Shown piece by piece: positions 42,589 through 52,625 of a stretch of DNA of 64,000 bases. The stretch spans positions 2,435,501 through 2,499,500 of the forward strand of contig NC_018011.1 in NCBI RefSeq assembly GCF_000265365.1, written 5' to 3'. Within the stretch, counting starts at the first letter, position 1. Each line of letters starts with the position of its first letter. The notes under the pieces are model-generated. The model had not been told where the DNA came from, searched no databases, and worked only from the letters and a program-made list of their open reading frames with translations. Position numbers and translations under genes: made by a program. Origin of the DNA: Alistipes finegoldii DSM 17242 (GTDB lineage: Bacteria > Bacteroidota > Bacteroidia > Bacteroidales > Rikenellaceae).

Positions 42589-43719
42589 ATGGATCAATTC
42601 AAATATCAAGAAGGACTCAACGAAGTCGTAACCAACAAAGTTCATCGCATGATCGACAACCACCAGCCGGTTGTAATGCAGACCGTCGAAAGACTGCTCC
42701 GGGAAGCTGAAATCTCAAGGGATTTCATCGTCCCGATCGGTGTCGAACAACGCGGAACGTGCGAGAATCCGATCATCTCCTTCGAAGGGGATGACAAACT
42801 TATGATGCGCAAACGCGGAGAGCCGTTCACACTGCATAACAACGCCGTGCGTCAGCTCGCCGAGAAAATGGACATCCCCTCGAAATACCTCCGAGAGCTT
42901 TCAGAAGGAAGCGCATGGCAGCGACAGCTTGCGGCTGAAATCCTGAACAAAACTTCGGGCTGGACACCCCGAACACGGGTGATGATCCGGACCGTAGGCG
43001 ATCAGGTGCGGGGCGTGCTTTCCGACAGCTACCGAAGACTCAACAGCGAAATTATCCTCACCGCATTTATGAAAACCGCTCTTAATGAAGGAGCCGTGGC
43101 TTGCGACGCCCTGATGACCGACACGAAAGTATGGATCGAGACAATTCTTCCCGAACCCATCTGCATCCCGACCCGCCTGAACGGTACGGTGATTATTTAC
43201 ATGGGAGTGCGGTTCTCCACCTCCGACTACGGCGACGGATCGCTCGACTTGCGGACATTCCTGCTCAACGGCGTCTGTCTCAACGGCATGGTCCGCGAAC
43301 GCACCCTCAAACAAGTCCACTTGGGAGGCCGACTCCCCGAAGACCTGCAGCTCTCGGAGGAAACTTACCGGCAGGACACGAAAACGGTCCTCCTCACGGT
43401 AAGAGATGCTACCCGACAACTCTACAACAAGGATATTATCCGTAAAAAAGCGCTGGAGATAGAGAGGGCCGGAGATACGGCGGTAGATTTCGAAGCCGAA
43501 TTGAAGAAACTGGTGAAGAACAACAAAATCCTCAAGAACGAGGAAGTGGCCATCCAGAAAATACTCATGGACCACAATCCCGAAGACGGACTGCAGGGAA
43601 GCCCGTCGCTGCTGAACCTTACACAGGCACTCACGGCTTACGGCCGGAACCAGAACTCTGCCCGCACCCGGGATTTTGCGGAAATAGCCGGAGAACTGAT
43701 GGACCGCGTAAAACAGTAA
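42589..43719 (+). CDS. DUF932 (phage/plasmid-like) protein
   Basis: A 376-aa protein matching the DUF932 / phage-plasmid-like family (FTLHNNAVRQLAEKMDIPSKYLREL, RGVLSDSYRRLNSEIIL, GVRFSTSDYGDGSLDLRTFLLNGVCLNGMV). Members are widespread on plasmids, phages and ICEs; molecular role uncertain. Ends in a helical region. Part of a one-strand series of element genes; a hairpin at 43744-43781 follows. Confidence 0.7.
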   Translation: MDQFKYQEGLNEVVTNKVHRMIDNHQPVVMQTVERLLREAEISRDFIVPIGVEQRGTCENPIISFEGDDKLMMRKRGEPFTLHNNAVRQLAEKMDIPSKYLRELSEGSAWQRQLAAEILNKTSGWTPRTRVMIRTVGDQVRGVLSDSYRRLNSEIILTAFMKTALNEGAVACDALMTDTKVWIETILPEPICIPTRLNGTVIIYMGVRFSTSDYGDGSLDLRTFLLNGVCLNGMVRERTLKQVHLGGRLPEDLQLSEETYRQDTKTVLLTVRDATRQLYNKDIIRKKALEIERAGDTAVDFEAELKKLVKNNKILKNEEVAIQKILMDHNPEDGLQGSPSLLNLTQALTAYGRNQNSARTRDFAEIAGELMDRVKQ

Positions 43720-43743
43720 TTCCACACATCGATATTCACATAC

Positions 43744-43781
43744 AGCCTGCGGCCTCCAAAGAAACGTGGAATCCGCAGGCT
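43744..43781 (+). terminator. Hairpin after DUF932 gene
   Basis: AGCCTGCGG/CCGCAGGCT with an 18-base loop; no long T-run, so termination may be partial. Confidence 0.5.
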
Positions 43782-43796
43782 TAATAGTATTCCATT

Positions 43797-44096
43797 ATGA
43801 ATAAAAAGTTTAAACACTACGACATCGAACTGAGAAAGAATAGCAAGGAATTCATCGCTATGGAAAGCCTTTTATCCGAGTTGAATTCTTATGGCTTTCA
43901 TACGGATAACTTCCTTGCTGCCCTGAGCGTGGAACATCACACGACACAGCAGACGTTCTTCCGTCTGATCCAAAGTATCATACTCTATATGGCCGAACCG
44001 GATAACGTTTGTATCGACGACCGCAACCGCGCCAGCTACGAGATGTGCAGGAAGATCGCAGATACCGTGCGGGAATGCCACCTGCCCCATATTTAA
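43797..44096 (+). CDS. Hypothetical protein, 99 aa
   Basis: Small helical protein, no signal peptide, no recognised family. Located 15 bp after the hairpin and 14 bp before the next gene, so co-transcribed with it. Confidence 0.5.
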   Translation: MNKKFKHYDIELRKNSKEFIAMESLLSELNSYGFHTDNFLAALSVEHHTTQQTFFRLIQSIILYMAEPDNVCIDDRNRASYEMCRKIADTVRECHLPHI

Positions 44097-44110
44097 ACCT
44101 ATCAACGACT

Positions 44111-44998
44111 ATGACACAGGAAACTAAAGATATGATCGTATTGCTGCAGCTCGAATTCAGCGCCGAAATCGAACAGGCAGACCATGACCCGAAATACTCC
44201 TATCGGATTTTCCAGCGGAAAACGGGTAATCCCATCTATCAGGCGTGTCGCTTCAGCGATATGTTCCGTTTTTTCAATATCGGTCCGTCGATGAAAATTG
44301 AAGATATTGATATTCGTATCCAATGGGGCCGGAAGATCGTCATGCCCGCCATGATCGACACGCCCCGGATACGGGAACGATCGCGCCTGAAACTCGTAAG
44401 GTTTTATATCGAATCCGGATACGGTCCGGAGGGGATTGCACAGTACAAGAATCAACTCTTTGAAACGGAAATCCGAAAGATATTCTCAGACCTCGGATTT
44501 GAAATCACAAGGAAAACTCCAGAATACAGCTTATCCGCAACAAAGGGCCACACAAATCTTTACTGCCATCCCACACATATCATGGGCCTTTGCGACGCCA
44601 GCTCGATTGAGACGATAAGGCAGAACCTCTCAGCGTCTCAAACATTCATTCTTACGTCATCAGAAACGATCCATGAAATCTACGACATCACCCCGGAACA
44701 GGAAATGAAATACTATCATCAGTTTTTTAATGGATTTGTCCATCTGGTGCTGATCGGAATATTCAGGACCAAACGCCGTAATCTCTACAAAAGTAAAGAC
44801 ATGATGTACGACATTGGACGCACCATAAAGATCCGTACATTACGTGCAGAACAGGGTTATAAATTTGGACTCCTTGCGGAGAAATTCGTGGAGGAAATCT
44901 ATCAGAAAATGGTTGAGAACGGGGTGCTGATCGAATCCCCATGCCATCGCAAATGCCGTGCATCCACCTCCAAAGACAAAATAACCGCAAAATCCTAA
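44111..44998 (+). CDS. Hypothetical protein, 295 aa
   Basis: Start at ATG 44111 (MTQETKDMIVLL); the longer frame overlaps the previous gene. Mixed alpha/beta composition, several His/Cys (YCHPTHIMGLCD near 157) that do not form a known site, and a basic end. Family not recognised; element gene by context. Confidence 0.55.
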   Translation: MTQETKDMIVLLQLEFSAEIEQADHDPKYSYRIFQRKTGNPIYQACRFSDMFRFFNIGPSMKIEDIDIRIQWGRKIVMPAMIDTPRIRERSRLKLVRFYIESGYGPEGIAQYKNQLFETEIRKIFSDLGFEITRKTPEYSLSATKGHTNLYCHPTHIMGLCDASSIETIRQNLSASQTFILTSSETIHEIYDITPEQEMKYYHQFFNGFVHLVLIGIFRTKRRNLYKSKDMMYDIGRTIKIRTLRAEQGYKFGLLAEKFVEEIYQKMVENGVLIESPCHRKCRASTSKDKITAKS

Positions 44999-45002
44999 AT
45001 AC

Positions 45003-45770
45003 ATGGAAAACGCTGAATTAACAGTACACGAAGAGGAAGGTGACTTCTTCAAAATATCTCTCTCCGAAAAAGAGACTCCCCAAGCATTCAAACGTCGTGT
45101 CGAAGAACTCATGCTGAGCGGTCTTTCAGAAGGGGAAGCCCGTCACAACGCCGCAACAACACCTGTAGCTATGGAACTCTTCTACGACTGTGGCCGCGGT
45201 ATGTTTGCTATAGAATCCGAGCCCCTACTGCACATCGGAATCTTCAATCCCTACACCGGGTTTGAAATTCCCAATGAAAACCTGCCCGCGTTTCCCCGGC
45301 CAAAGGAATCATCGGTATCCGCGGACAAAATCCCAATAGTCCCGGTCCCGGTCCATTTGCTCAGCATACTACTCGATTACATGTGGCAGGAGGAAAAAAA
45401 GAGCTGGGAAGAACTGGTCTTTGAACAAAACAGAACCAAACCCGATGAATACGACCCTCATGCTGTCACAGGGCATGTTTTCCATATAATGAAAGAGCTG
45501 TCCGAAATCCTGCTGCTCGACACCCGGTTCTACAGCCAGTCCACCCACCTGACACGGCGCATGCTCGAAGAACTTCCGTCGTCGCTTCAAGTCCGGGAGA
45601 TCGGAAATGACCGGATGCAGCAGATTGCAGAACTGGCCGAGCAGTTTACAAAGATAAAACTCCACATGCCGCCCGGCTCGCACCTCGATATGGAGGATCA
45701 AGACATCGCCGAAATATGGCGCGAAGAACTTATCGCCATTTTACATTCGCAGGACATCCCTCAGCATTGA
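45003..45770 (+). CDS. Hypothetical protein, 255 aa
   Basis: Soluble, acidic and helical; a middle segment rich in Pro and Val (KIPIVPVPVHLLSILL). Starts 4 bp after the preceding gene. No family recognised. Confidence 0.5.
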   Translation: MENAELTVHEEEGDFFKISLSEKETPQAFKRRVEELMLSGLSEGEARHNAATTPVAMELFYDCGRGMFAIESEPLLHIGIFNPYTGFEIPNENLPAFPRPKESSVSADKIPIVPVPVHLLSILLDYMWQEEKKSWEELVFEQNRTKPDEYDPHAVTGHVFHIMKELSEILLLDTRFYSQSTHLTRRMLEELPSSLQVREIGNDRMQQIAELAEQFTKIKLHMPPGSHLDMEDQDIAEIWREELIAILHSQDIPQH

Positions 45771-45793
45771 ATACCCACTAACACTTTACGAAG

Positions 45794-45991
45794 ATGGATA
45801 ACAGCAAACAACAGCAAGTAGCACAAACGAACCTTCAGTTTGTCGCATTCCTGTGCGGACAGTTGATGGCGATCATAACCAAACTCCTGCAACGGGAAAA
45901 ATTCACTCCGGGCGAAGACCTCGCCATCAACAAGGCTTATGAGGAAATCAGCCGAGCTAAAAACCGTTTGGAAAAGATTCCCGAAAAGTAA
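45794..45991 (+). CDS. Small hypothetical protein, 65 aa
   Basis: Helical, Gln-rich N-terminus (NSKQQQVAQTNLQF) then LLQREKFTPGEDLAINKAYEE. Not recognised. In the same run of element genes. Confidence 0.45.
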   Translation: MDNSKQQQVAQTNLQFVAFLCGQLMAIITKLLQREKFTPGEDLAINKAYEEISRAKNRLEKIPEK

Positions 45992-46067
45992 CACCATTAA
46001 TACCATATGTACGCGGCGACAGGCAAATGCTTGCCGCCGATTTTGTTTCCCTATAATTCCTCACATC

Positions 46068-46985
46068 ATGCAAGACAAAACACCAGACAACAGCGATATG
46101 CTCGCTGTATTCGACCAAATCGAGGTCGATCAGGAGCCGGAAATCCCAATGGATGATAAGGCTTATTGCGAACGAATGCAAGCCCAATGTCATGCCGCGC
46201 TACGCCATCTGAAAACATGGCATGACCGATTCCGGTCCGAAGCGGAAAAGTACTCTGATCAATTTGCCATTTCGTACTCTCCGTCCGGATCTGTAGAAAT
46301 CAGCCTCCTCGTCAGACAAGACGAACAAGAACAAAATGAATTCAAGGAATACTATTTCTATCCCTTCAAAATCATCAACAATATTGCCGATAACTATCGA
46401 CGCGCCTGTTATTTCTTCGGTAGTGTTATTATGAGGTATTTTGAGGAAAAATACAGATTCTCCATCCTGCGTCCCGACTGTGAGGATACGATCTCTGTGG
46501 GCTTCCTTCCCGATTACAAGTTATATGTGGATCACATCATCAGCCGCCTGAACGGACAAACGTTCCGCGAGAAGGCCGAAGAGGAAATCATCATCCGCTC
46601 GTTATTCGCTTCAAAACGCCGAGAGCGTGGCACAGCACCCGAATTACGGGATAATAAAATCCTCTTCTACGACATCGTGGAGATGGACGACTACCAACGC
46701 AGCATAGGACGATACCAGATTGCTTACGGCACAGATACGTTTGTAAACAATATATGCGCGGGTTTGGTCCTCTATGCTACCCAAAGTATACAAGGTAATA
46801 TCGGCTCCATCCCGGAATTCAACCAATACAACGTACAGGTCGGAAAGTGGTACGACATGAAAATGGACAAAATCGAGGCCATCAGGTTCTATGTAAACGG
46901 CCGTATCGATGTCCGTTTCTCAACACCCACAGCCGCCGCAGAGTGCTTCCACTTCCTGCGCCTCTATTCACTCGCAAACCATTGA
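46068..46985 (+). CDS. DUF4942-like protein (tentative)
   Basis: A 305-aa protein starting at ATG 46068. Its end (IEAIRFYVNGRIDVRFSTPTAA) resembles the end of DUF4942-type proteins, which in Bacteroidetes elements accompany or are fused to DNA methyltransferases; here it directly precedes the methyltransferase-helicase gene (3 bp gap). The remaining sequence is not recognised, so this call is a guess. Confidence 0.45.
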   Translation: MQDKTPDNSDMLAVFDQIEVDQEPEIPMDDKAYCERMQAQCHAALRHLKTWHDRFRSEAEKYSDQFAISYSPSGSVEISLLVRQDEQEQNEFKEYYFYPFKIINNIADNYRRACYFFGSVIMRYFEEKYRFSILRPDCEDTISVGFLPDYKLYVDHIISRLNGQTFREKAEEEIIIRSLFASKRRERGTAPELRDNKILFYDIVEMDDYQRSIGRYQIAYGTDTFVNNICAGLVLYATQSIQGNIGSIPEFNQYNVQVGKWYDMKMDKIEAIRFYVNGRIDVRFSTPTAAAECFHFLRLYSLANH

Positions 46986-46988
46986 CAT

Positions 46989-49900
46989 ATGAGTTATCAG
47001 ATCAAGAATCAGACGATCCCCAAGGAAAAGCGGGAAGATTACAACAAGAGAATCCTGAAAGCCATTGACAAGAATAAAGGGGAAATACCCCGGGAAACGA
47101 TCTTCAACTGCTATACCGGCCTCGGAGGTTTGCACGGCCTCAAACAAGCCAATTTCGGAAATTATAACGACTATTCTCAAGCCAAGAAAGAATTCGAGAT
47201 GGGGCAGTTCTTCACGCCTCACGACCTTTGCCGCCAGATTGTCGAAATAGCAGCTCCCGAAGCAACAGAAAGCATTCTGGATATGTGCTGCGGCATGGGC
47301 AACTTCTTCAACTATCTGCCCAATCCCTACAATGCCTACGGTTTCGACATCGATCCCAACGCCGTGAAAGTGGCCAAATATCTCTATCCCGACGCCAACA
47401 TCCAAACTCAGGACATCCGGTGTTTCGACCCCGATCAGCGCTTCGATATTATCCTTGGAAACCCGCCTTACAACCTCGATTTTGACAGGGAGCCGTCGCA
47501 GTTTTACTTCTGTGAAAAAGCATACAACGCACTCAATCCTGCCGGAATATTCATTCTCGTCGTGCCCATGACCTTTATGAAAAGTGAATTCTGGGACAAG
47601 TCGCAGATCGGGGCTATTGATCGAAGATTCTCATTCATCGGGCAAACACAACTCCCTGTATCGACCTTCAGTTCATTGGATGTTGAAAACTTCGCTACCA
47701 AAATCATGGTTTTCACTCGCAGAACGGAACATATCGAGAGAAATTCATACAAGGATGATGAATTTGTATCTATGGAATGCCTGAAACAGCGCGTTGCGGA
47801 CTTTCGGAAGCTCCGACAACCGCTAAAACTCAAATTGCTGCGCGAAACAAACGAACTGCTCTATTCCGAAGACCTTGCATTTCAAGTGAAACTCAAAAAA
47901 TATCTGTATGAACTCAAAGCACATCCTCATATGCAGGGAAAATATGAAAAGGCGCTGGCGCTTGTAACGAAATTCCGCAATCAGAAACCTCCCCAGAACT
48001 ACACCCGGACCCAATACGACGAATTTCAAAAAAAGAAACTCACCCATGCCAAGGTGTTGGCAGTAATCTATCGTTACATCCGGCGGCAATATGTAGTGCC
48101 ACGCAAAGAAGTGGCACTCGTGAAGACCAACTACACATACAAACTCAAAGCATACGCCCCGCACATGCTGGATAATGTCGAATGCAAAGAGGCCCCCATA
48201 TACCAGCTAACCTTGAACGACGGCGGGCTGCCCACACCCGTAAAGGACATGTCCCCAAACGCGGCGGCACAGTATGCACAGGCCATGCGGGTAATCCACC
48301 GCAAACATCGCCAATACCTGCGACACAGCACACCTATACTCGATGTGGAACCCAACAAAGCTCTTGCCAAGCATATCGCGGGGTTGCGCTTCTTCAACAA
48401 CTACATGGAAGTTTGCCAGTTCAACGACCTGCAGCAACATGATATGAACCTGATTTTCCAAAGACGCTATTCACTCTTGAACTGGCAGCAGGGATCAGGA
48501 AAAACCGCCGTAGCGTACTATTACGGCAAATACCTGCGATCTCTGGGCCGCATACGCAACAGCGTCGTACTGGCCCCGGCGATTGCGATTAAAATGACAT
48601 GGAAACCGTTTCTTATCAAACACAAGAAACGGTTTGTAATCCTGACATGCGAAGAGGATTTCAAAAAGATTCGCCCCGGTATGTTCATTCTCATTTCGAC
48701 CACCATGCTCGAAAAAAACAAAAGGTCGGTGAAACTATTCATGCGAGGGATTTCCCGCAAAGTCTGCCTGATCTTCGACGAGTCAGACGAAATCACCAAC
48801 GACGAAACGCAGCGTACACGCAACTCGCTCGATGTATTCCGCCGCTGCAAATACAAATTACTCGCCACCGGCACGACGACCCGCAACAACGTAGCCGAAC
48901 TCTACGGACAGTTCGAAATACTCTATAACAACTCCGTGAACTTCATGTGCTGGTGCAAGAAAGTGTATATCGAGGATCGGATCACGCATGACATTTTCTG
49001 CGAAGATAACACCAACGTCGGAAAACCGTTCCCGCCACGAGAAGGAGCCCGCCTCTTCAAAAACTGTTTCTGTCCGGGAAAAGTCACCGTCTTCGGAATT
49101 GAGAAACGGAATCAGGATATTTACAACAAATATGAACTCGCCGAGTTGATTAAGAAAACAATCCTGACCCGGAAATTCAAAGAGTTTGCGGCCGACAAAT
49201 ATGAGATCAGGCATCATGCCGTAATCCCCGGACCGGGAGAGAAGGCAGTATACGCCAAGATACTGAAAGAATTTTGCGAAATATGCTCCTTCTATTTCAC
49301 AAGCACCGGCGATGCGAAGAAAGATGCAGCATTGCGCTTAGTCCGTCAAATCATGCTAATGATTCGCGCATGCTCCACACCCAACACATTAGCCGGTTAC
49401 GATGGGGAACCTTTCCCCAGAAAAACTCGCTACATCGCTAACCTGATAAAAACAGAGATTCCAACAAAAGTTGCTGTCGGCTGCACGACAATCGAAGCAA
49501 TGAATATGTATACCGATTATCTGGGACTCATGTTTCCGGAAAGACCGCTGTTCACAATTCACGGAGAAATAAGTTTCGAGCGCCGCCAAAAGATTATTGC
49601 CCAGTTTGAAGAAACAGCAGACGGTATTCTCGTATGTACACAACAAGCTCTCAAAAGTTCGACCAATATTCCATCCTGCGATGACGTGATACTCGAATCC
49701 CTGCAATGGAATATCCCCAAGATGGAGCAATTCTACTTCCGCTTCATCCGCATGGATTCCAGAAATAAGACGCGCGTACACTATGTCTGCTACGATGAAT
49801 CCATCGAACAAAATCTCATCGCCCTGATCCTGACTAAAGAGCGGCTCAATGAATTCATTAAAGTCGGCGAAATCATGGAGGAATCCGAAATCTTCGACGA

Positions 49901-50000
49901 ATTCGACGTATCAACAAACCTGATTGAAAACCTGCTCAAACGAGAACGGGATAAAGACGGTAATTTCTATATCTCATGGGGTAATCAGAAGGTTGCATAA
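46989..50000 (+). CDS. N6-adenine methyltransferase fused to SF2 helicase
   Basis: A 1003-aa fusion. The N-terminal third is an amino-methyltransferase: GQFFTP near 72, SAM motif DMCCGMGN near 98-105 and catalytic NPPY near 158-161. The second half is an SF2 helicase: Walker A QQGSGKT near 500, DEAD-like box DESD near 595, and a motif VI-like RFIRMDSR near 917. No nuclease motif is evident, so it is not a complete restriction enzyme; such fusions occur on conjugative elements and may modify or remodel element DNA, or act in defence or counter-defence. The region between (about 290-440) is basic. Confidence 0.75.
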   Translation: MSYQIKNQTIPKEKREDYNKRILKAIDKNKGEIPRETIFNCYTGLGGLHGLKQANFGNYNDYSQAKKEFEMGQFFTPHDLCRQIVEIAAPEATESILDMCCGMGNFFNYLPNPYNAYGFDIDPNAVKVAKYLYPDANIQTQDIRCFDPDQRFDIILGNPPYNLDFDREPSQFYFCEKAYNALNPAGIFILVVPMTFMKSEFWDKSQIGAIDRRFSFIGQTQLPVSTFSSLDVENFATKIMVFTRRTEHIERNSYKDDEFVSMECLKQRVADFRKLRQPLKLKLLRETNELLYSEDLAFQVKLKKYLYELKAHPHMQGKYEKALALVTKFRNQKPPQNYTRTQYDEFQKKKLTHAKVLAVIYRYIRRQYVVPRKEVALVKTNYTYKLKAYAPHMLDNVECKEAPIYQLTLNDGGLPTPVKDMSPNAAAQYAQAMRVIHRKHRQYLRHSTPILDVEPNKALAKHIAGLRFFNNYMEVCQFNDLQQHDMNLIFQRRYSLLNWQQGSGKTAVAYYYGKYLRSLGRIRNSVVLAPAIAIKMTWKPFLIKHKKRFVILTCEEDFKKIRPGMFILISTTMLEKNKRSVKLFMRGISRKVCLIFDESDEITNDETQRTRNSLDVFRRCKYKLLATGTTTRNNVAELYGQFEILYNNSVNFMCWCKKVYIEDRITHDIFCEDNTNVGKPFPPREGARLFKNCFCPGKVTVFGIEKRNQDIYNKYELAELIKKTILTRKFKEFAADKYEIRHHAVIPGPGEKAVYAKILKEFCEICSFYFTSTGDAKKDAALRLVRQIMLMIRACSTPNTLAGYDGEPFPRKTRYIANLIKTEIPTKVAVGCTTIEAMNMYTDYLGLMFPERPLFTIHGEISFERRQKIIAQFEETADGILVCTQQALKSSTNIPSCDDVILESLQWNIPKMEQFYFRFIRMDSRNKTRVHYVCYDESIEQNLIALILTKERLNEFIKVGEIMEESEIFDEFDVSTNLIENLLKRERDKDGNFYISWGNQKVA

Positions 50001-50019
50001 CAATTAAAACTACATCATT

Positions 50020-50277
50020 ATGACAAGACAAGAATATTTAAACCGCCCTTTAATCAAAGATGTAATTACTATGGATAAACTCATAGAAAATATCTGCTCG
50101 GCATGCCATTGCGGTAAATGCAAGGCACAAAGATACCTCGATTCGGAAATACAGAACCTCCGGGAACTACGTGACACGGGCGAACTGCGCTATGACGATC
50201 TTGAAGCTGCCTGCTCAAACTTAGGGGTAGATTTCGATTGCACGGAATATTTCGCCACCGCATTATCGCTGAGTTGA
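50020..50277 (+). CDS. Small hypothetical protein, 85 aa
   Basis: Contains CSACHCGKCKAQRYLD near residues 23-38, a Cys/His cluster that could bind a metal, then an acidic helix. 19 bp after the methyltransferase-helicase gene. Not recognised. 50278-50384 shows no other gene. Confidence 0.5.
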   Translation: MTRQEYLNRPLIKDVITMDKLIENICSACHCGKCKAQRYLDSEIQNLRELRDTGELRYDDLEAACSNLGVDFDCTEYFATALSLS

Positions 50278-50384
50278 CCACAAAGCCATGTTTGGGCGGG
50301 AGATCAGTTGCCCGGGCAAACTAAACTTCCTGATATATATTAACCTGTAACCCCGAATTTATCAAACCGCAAATACCACTATAC

Positions 50385-50705
50385 ATGAATATCACAAGTA
50401 TGCAACTTATGGCAGGTGTGACCGAATTGGAAGCTACGCTCGGAACTGCCACGCCTGAACAACGAGCCATCATCGGCAATCTCAAAAAGCAGATACGCGA
50501 GAATGGCCTTTTTTTCGAGGTCACCTCTGCATCTCTTACTGTTGAATCTATGCGGGAGCATGGTTATGACGTGACCGACGAGGATGCCGGCATCCTGTCT
50601 AAAATCGCTGGGCATGTCGAAGTCGACGCCGATATGCTATGGAATGCCGTAGAAATATGGGCCCGCGAATACAATGTCAAATCAATCAAAGAAGAGGAGG
50701 AATAG
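50385..50705 (+). CDS. Small hypothetical protein, 106 aa
   Basis: Soluble and acidic, no signal peptide, ends KSIKEEEE. The gap 50706-50895 has only a weak TATCTTTA -7-like box before the next gene. Not recognised. Confidence 0.45.
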   Translation: MNITSMQLMAGVTELEATLGTATPEQRAIIGNLKKQIRENGLFFEVTSASLTVESMREHGYDVTDEDAGILSKIAGHVEVDADMLWNAVEIWAREYNVKSIKEEEE

Positions 50706-50895
50706 TTATGCCAGTTAGTGTAGCGATAAGTCGGGAACCTGCGAATCGATCTGCATTGTCCCCGCATCGGGATATGGTCCTCCATAACACACAATGAATT
50801 ATCTTGATTTTTTCCGACTAAATGAACACCAAGTTTAAAAATCGATTATCTTTAGCCATTATTATATAAAAAATTCATTACAAAATGTAAAAATC

Positions 50896-51222
50896 ATGTC
50901 AAACGAAACTATTTCCAATTTAGACCTTAAAGCAATTTATTTAGAAACCGAGGCAGGTGATATTTACGGTCTTTTTTCTGAATATCGCTTAAAAGATGCT
51001 GTTTTGCCGAAGGGCCTCATTGCTTATGGAGTAAGGCACTCTGACGACGATGATTCTGTCCCCAGCACTATCGAACCATCGGCAACGGTAAATTACTTTG
51101 GCTCGCTCATAGTAGATAGACCCCTTGATTTCCGCGGAAAAGACCATATAGACATTACCGAATGGGGATTCGATGAGGACGAAGAACTTTCAGATTCGCT
51201 CAAACAGTATCTTGACAAATAA
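50896..51222 (+). CDS. Small acidic protein, 108 aa
   Basis: Strongly acidic with beta-like segments (AIYLETEAGDIYGLF, YFGSLIVDRPLDF) and an Asp/Glu/Ser C-terminus, a composition seen in DNA-mimic or antirestriction proteins; that link is inference. Followed by a strong terminator. Confidence 0.5.
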   Translation: MSNETISNLDLKAIYLETEAGDIYGLFSEYRLKDAVLPKGLIAYGVRHSDDDDSVPSTIEPSATVNYFGSLIVDRPLDFRGKDHIDITEWGFDEDEELSDSLKQYLDK

Positions 51223-51242
51223 TAACTGCAGACATTTATAAA

Positions 51243-51263
51243 GAAGCCGCCCAAGGGCGGCTT
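51243..51263 (+). terminator. Terminator AGCCGCC/GGCGGCT
   Basis: 7-bp GC stem around CAAG, then TTTGTTGT. Confidence 0.7.
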
Positions 51264-51349
51264 TGTTGTATTCGCATCAACCCTAATTCTGGTGAAATGT
51301 GGCAATCGACCGCGGCGGAGTGGTGAAAAACATATAACAAAAATAAAAC

Positions 51350-51529
51350 ATGAACGAACAGTCAAACACCTACCGAGTTTACGACTCAATGGGACGAGCT
51401 ACGGATGTTGTTTATTGTGCCAGTAATATGAAACAAGCGTATGCGCTTTTCAAGGCTGATGTTAAAAATTATCAACGCTTTTTCAATGGTCATTTAAAGC
51501 GGACTTACAATGGAGGCGCAAAAGGATAA
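51350..51529 (+). CDS. Small ORF, 59 aa
   Basis: Encodes MNEQSNTYRVYDSMGRATDVV followed by a helical, basic end. Composition is protein-like and it lies in the series of small element genes. The frame after it (to about 51640, ending KKQAPFLSLFDVTLF) also looks protein-like, so a frameshifted longer gene is possible. Confidence 0.4.
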   Translation: MNEQSNTYRVYDSMGRATDVVYCASNMKQAYALFKADVKNYQRFFNGHLKRTYNGGAKG

Positions 51530-51655
51530 TCGCGACATATGGGAAGCATCCCCAGAATCCAGCCAAACTCATCGAACCTTTTGTCGGTGTAGCCAAAAAG
51601 CAGGCCCCGTTCCTATCCCTTTTCGATGTGACTCTTTTTTAAATAAGATAACACA

Positions 51656-51683
51656 GGCACGGTCAAAATGGCCGTGCTTTTCA
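51656..51683 (+). terminator. Terminator GCACGG/CCGTGC
   Basis: GCACGGTC with GGCCGTGC around AAAAT, then TTTT. Confidence 0.65.
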
Positions 51684-51705
51684 TATTTACCTAAAAAATA
51701 CAATT

Positions 51706-52500
51706 ATGTCAACAAGAAGCGAAAGAAAACAAAACAGAATTGACCGCTACAACGAACTGGCTCGTAAAGCGGAAACAAAGTCGATCGAAGCGTTCGAACA
51801 TTCGAACAGTATCGTGAAATGTATCCCTATGGGCCAACCGATTCTGGTAGGACACCATTCTGAGAAAAGACATCGCAGGGATTTGGACAAAAGCTGGAAT
51901 GCTATGGGGAAATCAGTTCAGGAAAGCGAGAAAGCAGAATATTATCGCAAAAAAGCAGAGGCCGCAGAAAACAACAATGCGATCTATACCGAAGACGAAG
52001 ACTCCGTAGAACGGCTGGAGGAAAAGATCGCACGGCTCGAAAAATTGCAACAGGCGATGAAAGATCGGAACAAAATCGTGAGGGACAAGAAACTCACGGA
52101 GGAAGAAAAGATCGCCAAGCTCATTGAAACCGGAATGACGGAAAAAGCGGCTCAAGGTCTAATCGTCCCCGATGTATGTAATGACATCGGCTATGCTGCG
52201 TGCTATCTGACAAACAACAGTGCGACTATCCGCAATGCAAAAAAACGCCTCGAAAGAGTCAAAAGACTCAAATCCCAAGAAGAGAAGACATACGAAGTGA
52301 ACGGAATCCGCGTTGTCGAGAATCCCCAGGAAAACCGCTTCCAAATATTCTTCGTGAAGAAACCTGCAGAAGAAATTCGCCAAAAGCTACAACATGTAGG
52401 TTATCGGTATTCCTACGGAAATGGTTGCTGGCAGTGTTACTTGAAAAGATGGAATATCGAGGCCGGAAAACAGATACTCATGTCTCTCGGCAATGACTAA
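51706..52500 (+). CDS. DUF3560 protein
   Basis: A 264-aa soluble protein matching DUF3560 (PILVGHHSEKRHRRDLDK, then a long coiled coil at about 80-160, and GYRYSYGNGCWQCYL near the end), common on Bacteroidetes mobile elements. Function unknown. Ends the GC-richer run before the low-GC block. Confidence 0.75.
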   Translation: MSTRSERKQNRIDRYNELARKAETKSIEAFEHSNSIVKCIPMGQPILVGHHSEKRHRRDLDKSWNAMGKSVQESEKAEYYRKKAEAAENNNAIYTEDEDSVERLEEKIARLEKLQQAMKDRNKIVRDKKLTEEEKIAKLIETGMTEKAAQGLIVPDVCNDIGYAACYLTNNSATIRNAKKRLERVKRLKSQEEKTYEVNGIRVVENPQENRFQIFFVKKPAEEIRQKLQHVGYRYSYGNGCWQCYLKRWNIEAGKQILMSLGND

Positions 52501-52625
52501 AATATATTCTATCCCTGTTAGCCTAAATAGCGTAATCAACAAGGTTGCTGTTTGTTGATGAATTTTTGATGTACGGATATGTAATGTGCTGATATACTAT
52601 GCATATGACAATCAATATTTATAAG

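Noticed and set aside
51510..51743. A 77-codon frame overlapping the 59-aa and DUF3560 genes
   Set aside because: It crosses a terminator and overlaps the start of the DUF3560 gene. A different frame in the same stretch (ending KKQAPFLSLFDVTLF) looks more protein-like.
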